The notes under the pieces: model-generated | The model's database searches: none | What the model was told of the DNA's origin: nothing | What the model saw: the letters and a program-made list of their open reading frames with translations, nothing else | Program-made: the position numbers and the translations under genes | Shown: positions 36,710 to 46,212 of the stretch, in pieces | Numbering within the stretch: position 1 is the first letter of the stretch | Layout: every line of letters starts with the position of its first letter | Source of the DNA: Altererythrobacter lutimaris | GTDB lineage: Bacteria; Pseudomonadota; Alphaproteobacteria; Sphingomonadales; Sphingomonadaceae | Direction of reading: 5' to 3' | DNA: 64,000 bases | NCBI RefSeq assembly: GCF_013371495.1 | Contig: NZ_JABWTA010000001.1 | Span: forward strand, 992,001 to 1,056,000

Positions 36710-36931
36710 ATGTTGAATGTTCTCTCTATCCTCATCGGTATCCTCTCGCTCGTGATCGTGATTCCGGCCACGATTCCTCTTCTTGGCGCACTCAACTGGC
36801 TGGCCTTGCCGTTGATTGTGATCGGCATTGTTGTCGGTCAGCTGTCTTCGAGCGATGGTGGACGCAATTTCTGCCTGATCGTGGGCTTGATTGCCGTTGT
36901 ACGCCTGATGCTTGGCGGCGGGATCCTCTAA
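36710..36931 (+). CDS. Small two-helix membrane protein
   Basis: 73 residues, mostly hydrophobic, with segments at about 4-24 and 27-45, a polar SSSDGGRN turn, and a third weak segment to the end. No clear Shine-Dalgarno site stands before the ATG at 36710. TATAAG at 36700-36705 lies only a few bases upstream, which could fit a nearly leaderless message. It converges with mutY and overlaps its end by 4 bases. Function unknown. Confidence 0.65.
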   Translation: MLNVLSILIGILSLVIVIPATIPLLGALNWLALPLIVIGIVVGQLSSSDGGRNFCLIVGLIAVVRLMLGGGIL

Positions 36932-37977
36932 TCCTTCGCTAGAGCAAGCCGAGCTGCCTTGGCAAAGAGCGTTGGAAGACCTGCGTCCTCGATCCGAGCA
37001 ATGGGCCACCACCCACCCTCGCCTTCCGGCAGGTGATCGCCAGAATAATGCACCACGCTCAGCGTGAGAGCCGCGTGCGTAAAAACGTGAGAGACGGCAC
37101 CAAGTGGCTCCCATTCTCCTTTGAGTGGCGCTTCACCTGAGCCGTCTTCGCGCGCGCTCCAGCCATCGTCGGGCAGTGCGCGCATTCCGCCCAGCATGCC
37201 TGTTCCTTGCCGGGTGACGAGCCATACTTCGCGGCGCTTCCCTTCTCCGCGCTCGATCCAGAAAGCGGTCCCTTTGCGCTGAGGCTTGGCTTTCTTCGGC
37301 AGTTTGACCGGCAGAGACTCCGCGATGCCATTCGCCCTCGAAAGACAATCCTCCAACAGCGGGCACAGCAAGCACTTCGGCGCGCGCGTAGTGCATATCT
37401 GGCTGCCGAGATCCATCATGGCTTGCGCGAAATCGCCTGCGCGTTCGTTAGGCGTAATGCTGTCGGCTCTCTCGCGGATAGCCTTTCGGGCGGAAGGCAA
37501 AGGCTCTTCAATCGCAAACAGCCGAGAGACCAAACGCTCGACATTGGCGTCGACCACCACGGCGCGCTCTCCAAACGCAATCGCGGCGATCGCAGCCGCT
37601 GTATAGGCACCGAGCCCCGGCAGCTTCAGCAGCTCCGCTTCAGTGCGAGGGAAACCGCCCAGCTGAGCCACTTCCCGCGCACATTTTGCGAGGTTGCGCG
37701 CCCGCGAATAATAACCAAGCCCTGCCCATGCGCTCATGATCTCGGCATCTTCGGCTTCGGCCAGCGCTTCGACTGTTGGCCACGTCTCGACGAATCTTGC
37801 AAAATACGGCTTCACCGCCGCGACTGTGGTCTGCTGCAGCATGACTTCAGACAGCCACACGCGGTATGGCCAGTCAGGATCGTCCGGCACTGGCAAGCCC
37901 GGCGGATTGCGCCACGGTAAATCGCGCGCATGCTGGTCATACCAGTGGAGCAGTTTTGCAGAGACAGTAGCGGCCAC
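36928..37977 (-). CDS. mutY: A/G-specific adenine glycosylase MutY
   Basis: 349 residues from a GTG at 37977 (VAATVSAKLLHWYDQHARDLPWR). A start at 38025 would overlap the divergent dciA gene. The helix-hairpin-helix region is LPGLGAYTAAAIAAIAFG with the catalytic Asp in VVDANVERL. The [4Fe-4S] loop cysteines are in CTTRAPKCLLCPLLEDC (C-x6-C-x2-C-x5-C counting from CTT). A C-terminal Nudix-like domain recognises 8-oxoG. It removes A mispaired with 8-oxoG. Confidence 0.94.
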   Translation of the reverse strand: MAATVSAKLLHWYDQHARDLPWRNPPGLPVPDDPDWPYRVWLSEVMLQQTTVAAVKPYFARFVETWPTVEALAEAEDAEIMSAWAGLGYYSRARNLAKCAREVAQLGGFPRTEAELLKLPGLGAYTAAAIAAIAFGERAVVVDANVERLVSRLFAIEEPLPSARKAIRERADSITPNERAGDFAQAMMDLGSQICTTRAPKCLLCPLLEDCLSRANGIAESLPVKLPKKAKPQRKGTAFWIERGEGKRREVWLVTRQGTGMLGGMRALPDDGWSAREDGSGEAPLKGEWEPLGAVSHVFTHAALTLSVVHYSGDHLPEGEGGWWPIARIEDAGLPTLFAKAARLALAKD

Positions 37978-37991
37978 GCGCCGCCTATGGC

Positions 37992-38546
37992 ATGACGTTT
38001 GACGCAATGGAACGTGACAAGCCATCCAAATCCACCAAAGGCAAGAAAACCGCCAGAGCTTGGCAACGCCCGCGCGGTGGCAGCCCGAAGCCGATCGGCG
38101 AGCTCATGCCGCAAATCGGACGAACAGCGTTCCGGCGCTTTGGCTTTGTGCAGTCCAATGTCGTCACACGCTGGCCGGAGATTGTTGGCCCCGCGCATGC
38201 CAGGGTCTGCGCACCCGAAGCGATCCGCTTTCCTCCCGGCGAGAAATCCGAAGGGATCTTGCAGCTGGTCGTTACCCCCGCTCATGCCCCTTTGATCCAG
38301 CAAGTGATTCCGGAAATCATGGAGCGCGTGAACCGCTTTTTCGGCTATAATGCGGTGGCGCGGGTCAAGCTGCGGCAAGGTGAGGTTAAGCCGCCATCTG
38401 CTGAGGAAAAACCCAAGGCGCCGCCTTCGCTCAAGCCCATCCCGATGGAATTGGGGGACAGTTTGCGCGATATTGGCGATCCGGAACTGCGCACGGTGCT
38501 GGAATCGCTCGCGCGCTCCATGGGTGACGAGACGAAAAAGGACTAA
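37992..38546 (+). CDS. dciA: DciA/DUF721 family protein
   Basis: 184 residues. A basic N-terminal tail precedes the DUF721 core (GFVQSNVVTRWPEIVGPAHARVCAPEAIRFP, LVVTPAHAPLIQQVIPEIMERVNRFFG). DciA loads the replicative helicase DnaB in bacteria lacking DnaC. The gene is divergent from mutY and 7 bp from the first DsbA-like gene, with smc downstream, an order common in sphingomonads. The second ATG at 38007 is also possible. Confidence 0.85.
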   Translation: MTFDAMERDKPSKSTKGKKTARAWQRPRGGSPKPIGELMPQIGRTAFRRFGFVQSNVVTRWPEIVGPAHARVCAPEAIRFPPGEKSEGILQLVVTPAHAPLIQQVIPEIMERVNRFFGYNAVARVKLRQGEVKPPSAEEKPKAPPSLKPIPMELGDSLRDIGDPELRTVLESLARSMGDETKKD

Positions 38547-38553
38547 ACAGCAA

Positions 38554-39264
38554 GTGAAACCAATCAAGCTGGCATTGGCTGTGGCGGCGATGGTGCTTGC
38601 CCCGGTTGCTTCTGCGCAAAGCGGTGGAGGCAATTGGAACCTCACCGTTGATGAAGATCAGGTCAGCCACCGCATCGGTAACCCCAATGCGAAAGTGAAA
38701 CTGACAGAATATGTCAGCTACACGTGCTCGACTTGCGCCCTGTTTGCAAAGCAAGGCGATCCGGTGCTGGAAATCGCCTATGTCGGGTCAGGTCAGGTCC
38801 AGCTGGAAATCCGCCAGTTCATCCGCAATCCGATTGATCTGGCGATTTCGCTGATGACGCATTGCGGCGCGCCTCAAAAATTCAAGCAGAACCACGCGGC
38901 GTTCATGCTGAGCCAGAATATGTGGATCGCGCCGCTCAATAGGCCTACGCAATCGCAAGTCACTCGCTGGACGCAGCCGGGCGCAGCCAGCCGCCGCAAC
39001 ATCGCCAATGACTTCGGATTTTATAACATTATGAGGCAGCGCGGCTATCGCATTACCGATGTCGACAAATGCTTGAATGACGAGACCAAGGCTCAGGCTT
39101 TTGCCGCCGCGACGCAGGCTGATGCACAACGTTTGCAGATCGAGGGCACACCGACATTTGCTATCAATGGTCGCAAAGTTGATGTCGCGCCCGCATGGAG
39201 CGCCCTGCAGCCAGAGCTGGATAAAGCGCTCGCAAGCAAAGAATCGTCTCAAAACGGGCTTTAA
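38554..39264 (+). CDS. Exported DsbA-like thioredoxin-fold protein (CSTC)
   Basis: 236 residues from a GTG at 38554 (AAGGA about 12 bases before it). A signal peptide (LALAVAAMVLAPVASAQ) leads to a thioredoxin fold with Cys58-Ser-Thr-Cys61 in YVSYTCSTCALF, and cis-Pro segment EGTPTFAINGRKV. This makes it a periplasmic thiol oxidoreductase. It is a close paralogue of the next gene, which has CGAC. Specific partner unknown. Confidence 0.88.
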   Translation: MKPIKLALAVAAMVLAPVASAQSGGGNWNLTVDEDQVSHRIGNPNAKVKLTEYVSYTCSTCALFAKQGDPVLEIAYVGSGQVQLEIRQFIRNPIDLAISLMTHCGAPQKFKQNHAAFMLSQNMWIAPLNRPTQSQVTRWTQPGAASRRNIANDFGFYNIMRQRGYRITDVDKCLNDETKAQAFAAATQADAQRLQIEGTPTFAINGRKVDVAPAWSALQPELDKALASKESSQNGL

Positions 39265-39381
39265 AGCGGTATTTGGCGCAAACCCTTGTGGAAAGGCTGT
39301 GAGTGTAGGTATCGCTCCTGCTTCACCCCCCACTCCCCTTAGGCTACTCCTATCTGTTCATATTCGAGGATTGCATCTGTT

Positions 39382-40128
39382 ATGACACTTGCTCGCACCT
39401 TCAAATTCGCACTGGCTGGCGCTGCTTCGCTCGCTCTTGTCGCTTGCGGCACTGAAACCGATGAGGGCGGGATCGCAGAAGGCGATCCGATTGCTGCCAT
39501 CCCCGCACCTGAAGGCACGGAATGGCGCGATATGGTGACGGTCACCGACGCGGATGGCTATCTCGTCGGCAATCCCGATGCGCCCATCAAGCTGATCGAG
39601 TACGGCTCGCTCACCTGCGGAGCGTGTGCGAATTTCTCCATGACCGGCGTCGAGCCGCTCAAAGAAAAATATGTGAGCAGCGGCGTAGTGAGCTTTGAGC
39701 TGCGCAATCAGATTCATAACGGCATCGATCTGGTGATGGCGCGCATGGTGCGCTGTAGCTCGCCAGAAGCGTTCCACCCTCTTGCTGATCAGGTCTGGGC
39801 CAATCTCGGCGCGATCCTGCAGCAGGCGCAGCAAAACCCGGCAGCGCTCGAAGCGGCGATGCAGCTGCCAGAGAATGAGCGTTTCGTCCGTATCGCTGAG
39901 AATACCGGCCTCCTCGATTTCTTCGCTGCGCGCGGCCTCAGCGCTGACCAGGCACGCACTTGCCTTGCGGATGCGGAAAGCGTTCAAGCCATTGCAGAGC
40001 GCTCTGACACGCAATCCGCTGAGCTTGGCGTAACGGGCACGCCGACATTCTTCATCAACGGCAACAAGGTCGACGCGAATAACTGGAACGCGCTTGAGCC
40101 GCTGCTGCAACGGGCAGGCGCTCGCTAA
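39382..40128 (+). CDS. DsbA-like thioredoxin-fold lipoprotein (CGAC)
   Basis: 248 residues. The signal ends in a lipobox LALVACG (Cys22), so this copy is lipid-anchored, unlike its soluble paralogue upstream. The active site is Cys79-Gly-Ala-Cys82 in YGSLTCGACANFS, and the cis-Pro loop is TGTPTFFINGNKV. The pair shares the same layout (GNPDAPIKLIEYGS versus GNPNAKVKLTEYVS). Located 29 bp before smc. Probably a periplasmic disulfide enzyme. Confidence 0.88.
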   Translation: MTLARTFKFALAGAASLALVACGTETDEGGIAEGDPIAAIPAPEGTEWRDMVTVTDADGYLVGNPDAPIKLIEYGSLTCGACANFSMTGVEPLKEKYVSSGVVSFELRNQIHNGIDLVMARMVRCSSPEAFHPLADQVWANLGAILQQAQQNPAALEAAMQLPENERFVRIAENTGLLDFFAARGLSADQARTCLADAESVQAIAERSDTQSAELGVTGTPTFFINGNKVDANNWNALEPLLQRAGAR

Positions 40129-40157
40129 GAGCAGCTTGAAGGGGAGGACGCGCAAGA

Positions 40158-43100
40158 ATGCAAATCAAGAAGCTCAAGCTCAGCGGCTTCAAGAGCTTCG
40201 TTGAACCTGCCGAATTGCGAGTTGAACCCGGCCTGACCGGAGTCGTCGGCCCGAATGGCTGCGGCAAATCTAACCTTTTGGAAGCGATCCGTTGGGTCAT
40301 GGGCGAGAATTCGCCCAAATCCATGCGTTCAGGCGGGATGGAAGATGTCATCTTTGCCGGCACCGAAGCGCGCCCTCCGCGCGACTTTGCCGAAGTTGTC
40401 CTGCAAGCCGCGGATAGCGATGGTGAAGAGCTTGAAGTCATGCGGCGGATCGAGCGCGGTGCGGGCAGCGCATACCGCGTAAACGGCCGCGATGTGCGAG
40501 CGAAGGACGTAGCGCTGACCTTTGCTGATGCAGCCACCGGTGCACATTCACCCGCGCTGGTCAGCCAAGGCAAGATCGCTCAGGTAATTGCGGCTAAACC
40601 GGCAGAACGGCGGCAGATGCTGGAAGAAGCAGCCGGGATCGCCGGACTTCACGTGCGCCGCAAAGATGCGGAAAGCAAACTGCGCTCAACGGAGAAAAAC
40701 CTCGAGCGGCTCGAAGACCTTATGGCGGGTCTGGACTCGCAGATGTCGTCCTTGCGGCGGCAAGCAAAGCAGGCCGAGCGCTATGGCAAGCTAACCGAGC
40801 AGATCCAGCTGGCTGAGGCCCGCCTGCTCTATGCGCGCTGGCGCGATGCGGCCGCCGCAGCAGATGCGGCGCGCGCGGAAGCCAAGGCTGCGGATGAACG
40901 TGTGGCGACCGCTCAAACGGCTGTGGCAGAAGCGCACAAGGCGCAGCGCGAAGCGTCAGAAAAGCTCTCCGAAGCGCGCGAGGAGCAAGCCGACCGCCGC
41001 GATGATGCGAGCGCGCATGGTCACCGTATGGCCGCGCTGACAGAGAAGCTCGAAGCAGCCGAGCAGCGCCTTGGTGACCTCAAGCGCCAGCAGATCCGGC
41101 TCGAAGAAGACCGGACCGATGCCGACCGCATGACGAAGGATGCGGCAGAAGCGCTTGCCCGGCTTGACCGCGATTTGCAGGCCAGCATTGCCGCGCTGGG
41201 GAGCGACGAGGCCGGACGCCCGGCCCTGCTCGCCAAGTCCGAAGATGCCGAACGCGCCAGCCGGACAGCGGAACTCGCCTTTGCGAAAGCGACGGCAGAC
41301 CAAGCGGGTGTGGAAGCCGAATGGCGGGTCGTCGAAGCGGAGATCAGCCAGGCCAAAGCCCGACTCGATCGTTTGGCAGCGGAAAACGAGCGCCAGCGGG
41401 CGCAGCGCGCCGACATCCCGAGCGCTGACGAAGCGGAGCGCGCAGTTGCAGAGGCCAAGCAGGCAGTCAGCGATGCGCAATCGACGCTCGAGAAGCTCCG
41501 GGCCGAGCTTGACGCCAATCAAGCGCGCAAAGTAGAATTGCAGAGTGCGCGCGACAATGCGGCTTCCGAACTCGCAACCGCGAAGGCAGAGCTAGCCGGG
41601 ATCGAACGCGAATATCAGGCTTTGGTACGCGACCGGGACAATCGCGCTCGCCAACGCGAACAGCGCAAGGGCCGCGCCATTGCTTTGGATGGTGTGAAGC
41701 CAAAGCTTGGCTACGAACGCGCGGTTGCCGCCGTGTTGGGCCGCGATGCGAAGTCACCACTAGGCGCTGCCGACGGAGATGGCCGCTTCTGGACGGGAAG
41801 CGCCGCCCCCACGCCTGTCGCTGACAGCCTGCTGTCACAACTCACCACATGCCCTGACGAGTTACGCGCCCGCCTGAGCCAAGTGCACGTCGCTGAGAGC
41901 GATGATGGACGCGCGCTCAAGCCCGGCGAATGGCTCGTCACTAATGATGGCCGCTTGCGCCGCTGGGACGGCTTCGTTGCCTTTGGTGAAGGTGCAGCCG
42001 AGGCCGCTAGGCTTGAAGCGGAGAATCGCTTGGCAGAGCTGGAAAAGCAATTGCCGGCGCTGCGCGATACGGTTGACGCTAAAACCGCCAGGCAAACCTC
42101 AATCCAGGACGAATATCAGCAGCTGGCCAGCGGCTTGATTGCGCAGGAACGCGCTATTACCGAAGCGAGTGAAGCCGAGCGTCAGGCGTTGCGCGCGCTC
42201 GATACGGCAGAAGGCGCACTCGAGCGCAATGCAGCGCGCCTCACGGAACTGGACGCGGCTGCCAAGGATTTGGCCGCGCAGCGCGAGCAAGCCGAAGCGG
42301 AGCACAAAGCGGCAGAGGCCAAGCTCGCTGAACTTCCTGCCCCCGATGCCGGCCGCGCCAGCGTTGATGCCGCACAAGCCCGCCATGAAGCTGCACGTTC
42401 TGCCTTGCAGGCTGCCGCAGCGGAACTTGCAGCGCACGATCAAGGGCTCGCTGTGACACGCGAACGGGTGGCCGCTCAGCGCGCGGACAAGTCCAATTGG
42501 GAAGCGCGTTCCGGCGATGCGACGCGGCGTATGGCGGAAACCGCGCGGCGGCTCGAGGAAATCGAAGAAGAGCGCGCAGTCATCGCCGCCAAGCCCGAAG
42601 GCTTGATGAAAGAGATAGAGCAAGGCGACACAATGCGCGCCAAGCTCACTGCGGAACTGACCGCGGCAGACGAAGCGGTGCGGCAAGCGAGCGAGGTTTC
42701 GCAAGCAGCCGAGCGCACTTTGGCAGATGCGACCGAGCGTTTGGCCGGAGCGCGTGAGGGCCGTGCGGATTTGGCCGCGCGCGCAGAGAACTCCGAGGCA
42801 CGACGCGGGGAAATGGCGCGCATTTCAGGCGAGCGCTTCCAATGCCCTCCCCCGATGCTGGCCGAACGCTTCAGCTTCGAAATCGAAGACGTGCGAGATC
42901 ACGGTGCAGAATCGGAAGAGCTCGAGCGCCTGACCGCCAGCCGCGAGCGGATCGGTCCGGTGAACCTCGTCGCTGCGGAAGAACTGAAGAAGATCGAAGA
43001 AGAGCATGGCGCGAATGCCACCGAGCAGGCTGAACTGGCCGAAGCGGTCAACCGCTTGCGCGGCTCGATCGGCAATCTCAACCGCGAAGGACGCGAGCGT

Positions 43101-43574
43101 CTGCGCGCCGCATTCGAGGAAGTGGATGGCCATTTCCGCGTACTATTCACGCGGCTGTTTGAAGGCGGTCAGGCGCATCTTGCGCTCATCGACAGCGATG
43201 ATCCGCTGGAAGCTGGCTTGGAAATTTATGCGCAGCCACCGGGCAAACGATTGCAGTCGCTTTCGCTGCTATCAGGCGGTGAGCAGGCGCTGACCGCGAC
43301 CGCGTTGATCTTTGCGCTGTTCCTCACCAATCCCGCACCGATCTGTGTGCTCGACGAAGTCGACGCGCCGCTGGACGATGCCAATATCGAACGTTTCTGC
43401 GACCTGCTTGATTCCATGGTGAGCGAGACCAACACCCGCTACCTGATCGTGACGCACAACGCCGTCACGATGAGCCGCATGCACCGCCTGTTCGGGGTGA
43501 CGATGGCGGAAAAAGGCATCTCTCGCCTGGTCAGCGTGGACCTGGGCGAAGCGGAGCTGATGGCGGCGGAGTGA
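40158..43574 (+). CDS. smc: Chromosome segregation protein SMC
   Basis: 1138 residues. The N-terminal ATPase half has Walker A GPNGCGKSN at about 33-41. Two long Ala/Glu/Arg-rich coiled coils flank a hinge at about 510-620 (VKPKLGYERAVAAVLG ... WLVTNDGRLRRWDGF). The C-terminal half has the signature LSGGEQALTA and Walker B PICVLDEVDAPLDD. SMC with ScpAB condenses and aligns chromosome arms. A 9-bp hairpin follows 5 bases after the stop. Confidence 0.97.
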   Translation: MQIKKLKLSGFKSFVEPAELRVEPGLTGVVGPNGCGKSNLLEAIRWVMGENSPKSMRSGGMEDVIFAGTEARPPRDFAEVVLQAADSDGEELEVMRRIERGAGSAYRVNGRDVRAKDVALTFADAATGAHSPALVSQGKIAQVIAAKPAERRQMLEEAAGIAGLHVRRKDAESKLRSTEKNLERLEDLMAGLDSQMSSLRRQAKQAERYGKLTEQIQLAEARLLYARWRDAAAAADAARAEAKAADERVATAQTAVAEAHKAQREASEKLSEAREEQADRRDDASAHGHRMAALTEKLEAAEQRLGDLKRQQIRLEEDRTDADRMTKDAAEALARLDRDLQASIAALGSDEAGRPALLAKSEDAERASRTAELAFAKATADQAGVEAEWRVVEAEISQAKARLDRLAAENERQRAQRADIPSADEAERAVAEAKQAVSDAQSTLEKLRAELDANQARKVELQSARDNAASELATAKAELAGIEREYQALVRDRDNRARQREQRKGRAIALDGVKPKLGYERAVAAVLGRDAKSPLGAADGDGRFWTGSAAPTPVADSLLSQLTTCPDELRARLSQVHVAESDDGRALKPGEWLVTNDGRLRRWDGFVAFGEGAAEAARLEAENRLAELEKQLPALRDTVDAKTARQTSIQDEYQQLASGLIAQERAITEASEAERQALRALDTAEGALERNAARLTELDAAAKDLAAQREQAEAEHKAAEAKLAELPAPDAGRASVDAAQARHEAARSALQAAAAELAAHDQGLAVTRERVAAQRADKSNWEARSGDATRRMAETARRLEEIEEERAVIAAKPEGLMKEIEQGDTMRAKLTAELTAADEAVRQASEVSQAAERTLADATERLAGAREGRADLAARAENSEARRGEMARISGERFQCPPPMLAERFSFEIEDVRDHGAESEELERLTASRERIGPVNLVAAEELKKIEEEHGANATEQAELAEAVNRLRGSIGNLNREGRERLRAAFEEVDGHFRVLFTRLFEGGQAHLALIDSDDPLEAGLEIYAQPPGKRLQSLSLLSGGEQALTATALIFALFLTNPAPICVLDEVDAPLDDANIERFCDLLDSMVSETNTRYLIVTHNAVTMSRMHRLFGVTMAEKGISRLVSVDLGEAELMAAE

Positions 43575-43578
43575 TCTT

Positions 43579-43608
43579 ACGTCCGATTGTGGGATGAAAA
43601 TCGGACGT
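43579..43608 (-). repeat. GTCCG-type palindromic repeat, copy 3; also hairpin after smc
   Basis: ACGTCCGAT (43579-43587) pairs perfectly with ATCGGACGT (43600-43608) around 12 nt, giving a 9-bp stem 5 bases after smc. The arms GTCCG/CGGAC and a TCATCCCACA core on the minus strand relate it to the copies near 31.8, 33.0 and 49.4 kb, although the core has diverged. Confidence 0.6.
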
Positions 43609-43623
43609 TTAGCGAACTTTCCA

Positions 43624-44283
43624 TTATTGGTCCAAACGGGAAGCCGGAGTCTCACTCTTTCGATTGAGGAAGCTCTCAAGACGAGGTTGCTTGCTCTCTT
43701 GAGACGCAATTCGGATTGATCGAGCCATCCGTTTGATCTGCTTTTCCCACTTGCGAGCATGCTTTTCTGCGTTTCCATGCTTGATAGGACCGCAAGCGAG
43801 GAATCGCACTGGCTTGAAACCGCAGAAACCGAGGATCTGGCGCTTCCATCTTTTGATTAATGCATTGCCGTAATTAAGACGCAGGAAGAGAGGCGGCGTG
43901 TCCATAGTTGCGATCACATCGGCAGAGCGGCCTTCCATGAGCTTATCCCACCAAGGATCGTCAGAATGATATGCAAACGCGAAGCCGGGCAAAAGTAAGC
44001 GGTCGAGTAAGCCTTTGAGTTCGGCAGGCTCGCTTCCCCACCACATTGGAAAGCTGACCACCAAGTGATCGCACTCATCAAGTTCCCTGGCCAGCCTAGC
44101 AACATCCGGCTCCCACTCTACGCGTTTGGCATATCCAAACCGCAAGATCGGAGAGAAATCCATATCACGGACGGCAACCCTGCTAACGTCCGCGCCTTGC
44201 GGCAGAGAGTCCTCGTACTGCTGGAGCAGATGAGATGAAAACCGTCCTTCGTCAGGATGACCATCAAGTAGAAGTACGCGCAT
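43624..44283 (-). CDS. NAD(P)H-dependent quinone-reductase-like flavoprotein
   Basis: 219 residues. The flavodoxin-like fold is shown by the N-terminal VLLLDGHPDEGRFSSHLLQ (phosphate loop) and by HLVVSFPMWWGSEPAELKGLLDRLLLPGFAF, typical of the MdaB/KefF/NQO1 family that uses FMN or FAD. The C-terminal tail is long and basic. Flanking repeats mark both sides. It seems less GC-rich than its neighbours. Physiological substrate unknown. Confidence 0.85.
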   Translation of the reverse strand: MRVLLLDGHPDEGRFSSHLLQQYEDSLPQGADVSRVAVRDMDFSPILRFGYAKRVEWEPDVARLARELDECDHLVVSFPMWWGSEPAELKGLLDRLLLPGFAFAYHSDDPWWDKLMEGRSADVIATMDTPPLFLRLNYGNALIKRWKRQILGFCGFKPVRFLACGPIKHGNAEKHARKWEKQIKRMARSIRIASQESKQPRLESFLNRKSETPASRLDQ

Positions 44284-44378
44284 ATGAATAGAAATCCCGA
44301 CTGTTACCGAGCCAGCATAAATCTGGAGAATGAAGAATCGAGCGTCAATGCTCGCTGGGGAAACGGATCAGCATTCGA

Positions 44379-44405
44379 TGTCAGCAAGCGTGTCGTCAGC
44401 GGACA
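44379..44405 (-). repeat. GTCCG-type palindromic repeat, copy 4 (degenerate)
   Basis: The minus strand reads TGTCCGCTGACGACACGC and ends in CTGACA. The first 15 bases agree with copy 2 (GTCCGCTAACGAC). The second arm is mutated. It stands in the same orientation as copy 3 on the other side of the oxidoreductase gene. Confidence 0.5.
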
Positions 44406-44423
44406 CTAGGGTTGTGAAGAAAT

Positions 44424-44819
44424 CTAGCCCTTCAGCGTCGCGGCCAGCTGATTTCTGATCGATTTCAGCTTAGGCAGCAGATCCGCCTCAGCGTCCGAGC
44501 TTTTCGAGCCATGCGTGAAGAATACGCCGCGTTCTTCCGAAGCCGGATCAGTTTTGTCCGCTCGCCCTTCGCGAATAGCGGTTTTCGCGCCTTTCAGCGT
44601 GTAGCCTTCACCGTTCACCAGCCGGTTGATTGTATCGAGCAGCGAGACATCCGACGGACGATAATAACGCCGTCCGCCGCTGCGTTTAAGAGGCTTGAGC
44701 ATGGGGAAATGCTGCTCCCAATAGCGCAGCACATGCGGCTTGATCCCAAGCGCATCGCTCACTTCCCCAATTGTCCTGAGAGCCCCCTCCTCTTTGCCAT
44801 CCTGGAAGGTGCTGGTCAT
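44424..44819 (-). CDS. MerR family transcriptional regulator
   Basis: 131 residues. The MerR winged HTH is clear: IGEVSDALGIKPHVLRYWEQHFPMLKPLKRSGGRRYYRPSDV. The effector part is short, without metal-binding cysteines. It follows ihfA by 3 bp, the usual alphaproteobacterial order after plsX-fabH-ihfA. No target site can be named. Confidence 0.92.
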   Translation of the reverse strand: MTSTFQDGKEEGALRTIGEVSDALGIKPHVLRYWEQHFPMLKPLKRSGGRRYYRPSDVSLLDTINRLVNGEGYTLKGAKTAIREGRADKTDPASEERGVFFTHGSKSSDAEADLLPKLKSIRNQLAATLKG

Positions 44820-44822
44820 TCG

Positions 44823-45113
44823 TCAGCTCGCCTTCGCGATCCGGTCTTTCAAGAGCTGGCTTGCTCTGAAAGTCATCACGCGGCGCGGCGTGATCGGCAC
44901 TTCAACGCCGGTCTTGGGATTGCGCCCCACCCGTTCGCGCTTGTCTCGCAAGATAAAGCTACCAAAGCCGGAGATCTTCACATTCTCGCCGCCTTCTAGA
45001 GCTTCACCCATCTTGTTGAGGATAGCTTCGACGAGATCGAGAGATTCTGCACGTGAGAGGCCCATCTTGCGATTGATCGTCTCAGCCAAATCCGCGCGTG
45101 TAAGTGTGCTCAC
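44823..45113 (-). CDS. ihfA: Integration host factor subunit alpha
   Basis: 96 residues. Typical HU/IHF sequence: [59 protein letters not shown]. The DNA-intercalating Pro is in the RNPKTG arm. IHF bends DNA by almost a half turn at specific sites, with IhfB as partner. It sits in the rpmF-plsX-fabH-ihfA-merR run. Confidence 0.96.
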   Translation of the reverse strand: MSTLTRADLAETINRKMGLSRAESLDLVEAILNKMGEALEGGENVKISGFGSFILRDKRERVGRNPKTGVEVPITPRRVMTFRASQLLKDRIAKAS

Positions 45114-45237
45114 AGAACCCTACTCCCTAAATCCGGTTTACGACCCCGATAATGCGGAGAGGTTACTAAAATTGATCAATCACTTCAATGTCGAAGACGT
45201 ACAAGTGGTGGAAGGATATTAACCATTCACCGAAACT

Positions 45238-46212
45238 TTAGAGGCGGATGAGACTTGCCCCCCAGGTAAATCCGCCGCCCATCGCTTCGAACATAACGAG
45301 CTGTCCGGGCCGTATCCGCCCTTCACGCCGCGCGGTATCGAAAGCGAGCGGCACGGACGCAGCCGAGGTGTTGGCATGCCGGTCGACCGTTACGACCACC
45401 TTATCCTCTGAAATCCCTAGTTTCTTTGCCGTCGCATCGAGGATGCGTTTGTTGGCCTGATGCGGCACGATCCAGTCGATTTCATCGCTGCCGATCTCTG
45501 CGTCTGCGATGACTTCGCGCAGAACCTCTGACAGGTTGACTACGGCATGGCGGAAGACTTCGCGCCCCTTCATGCGCAGATGACCGACGGTTTGCGTTGT
45601 GGATGGACCGCCATCGACATAGAGCAAGTCGTGTTGGGCACCATCCGCATGCAGTCGGCTTGCAAGGATTCCGGAGCGAGTCGCACTGGCATCCTGCGCT
45701 TCAAGGACCACTGCGCCTGCTCCGTCGCCGAAGAGCACGCAAGTGGTGCGGTCTTCCCAGTCGAGAATGCGGCTGAAGGTCTCAGCGCCGATTACCAATG
45801 CACGCTTGGCCATCCCTGTGCGCAGCATCGCGTCCGCTGTGGTCAAGGCATAGAGGAAGCCGGAACAAACAGCGGCAACATCGAATGCAATTCCGCCATG
45901 ACAACCGAGCGCATGCTGGACTTTTGTTGCCGTCGCAGGGAAAGTGTTGTCCGGCGTTGCTGTCGCCAAAACGATCAGGTCTATCGCGCTTGCATCGACA
46001 CCTGCATCTTCTAGCGCAGCGCGTGAGGCCTCGGTCGCGAGAGTTGCTGTCGTTTCGCCTTCACCAGCAATGTAGCGCTGACGAATGCCGGTCCGCTCGA
46101 CGATCCATTCGTCAGACGTATCGACGCGCTCTGCCAGCTCTGCATTTGTGACACATTGCTTTGGAAGCGCCGATCCGCTCCCGAGGATTACCGAGCGGAG
46201 CGGAGCGCTCAC
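45238..46212 (-). CDS. fabH: 3-oxoacyl-ACP synthase III (FabH)
   Basis: 324 residues. Catalytic Cys in [11 protein letters not shown], His in [10 protein letters not shown], and Asn in [14 protein letters not shown] complete the KAS III triad. It condenses acetyl-CoA with malonyl-ACP to start fatty acid synthesis. Its ATG overlaps the plsX stop (ATGA at 46209-46212). A 124-bp gap separates it from ihfA. Confidence 0.96.
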   Translation of the reverse strand: MSAPLRSVILGSGSALPKQCVTNAELAERVDTSDEWIVERTGIRQRYIAGEGETTATLATEASRAALEDAGVDASAIDLIVLATATPDNTFPATATKVQHALGCHGGIAFDVAAVCSGFLYALTTADAMLRTGMAKRALVIGAETFSRILDWEDRTTCVLFGDGAGAVVLEAQDASATRSGILASRLHADGAQHDLLYVDGGPSTTQTVGHLRMKGREVFRHAVVNLSEVLREVIADAEIGSDEIDWIVPHQANKRILDATAKKLGISEDKVVVTVDRHANTSAASVPLAFDTARREGRIRPGQLVMFEAMGGGFTWGASLIRL

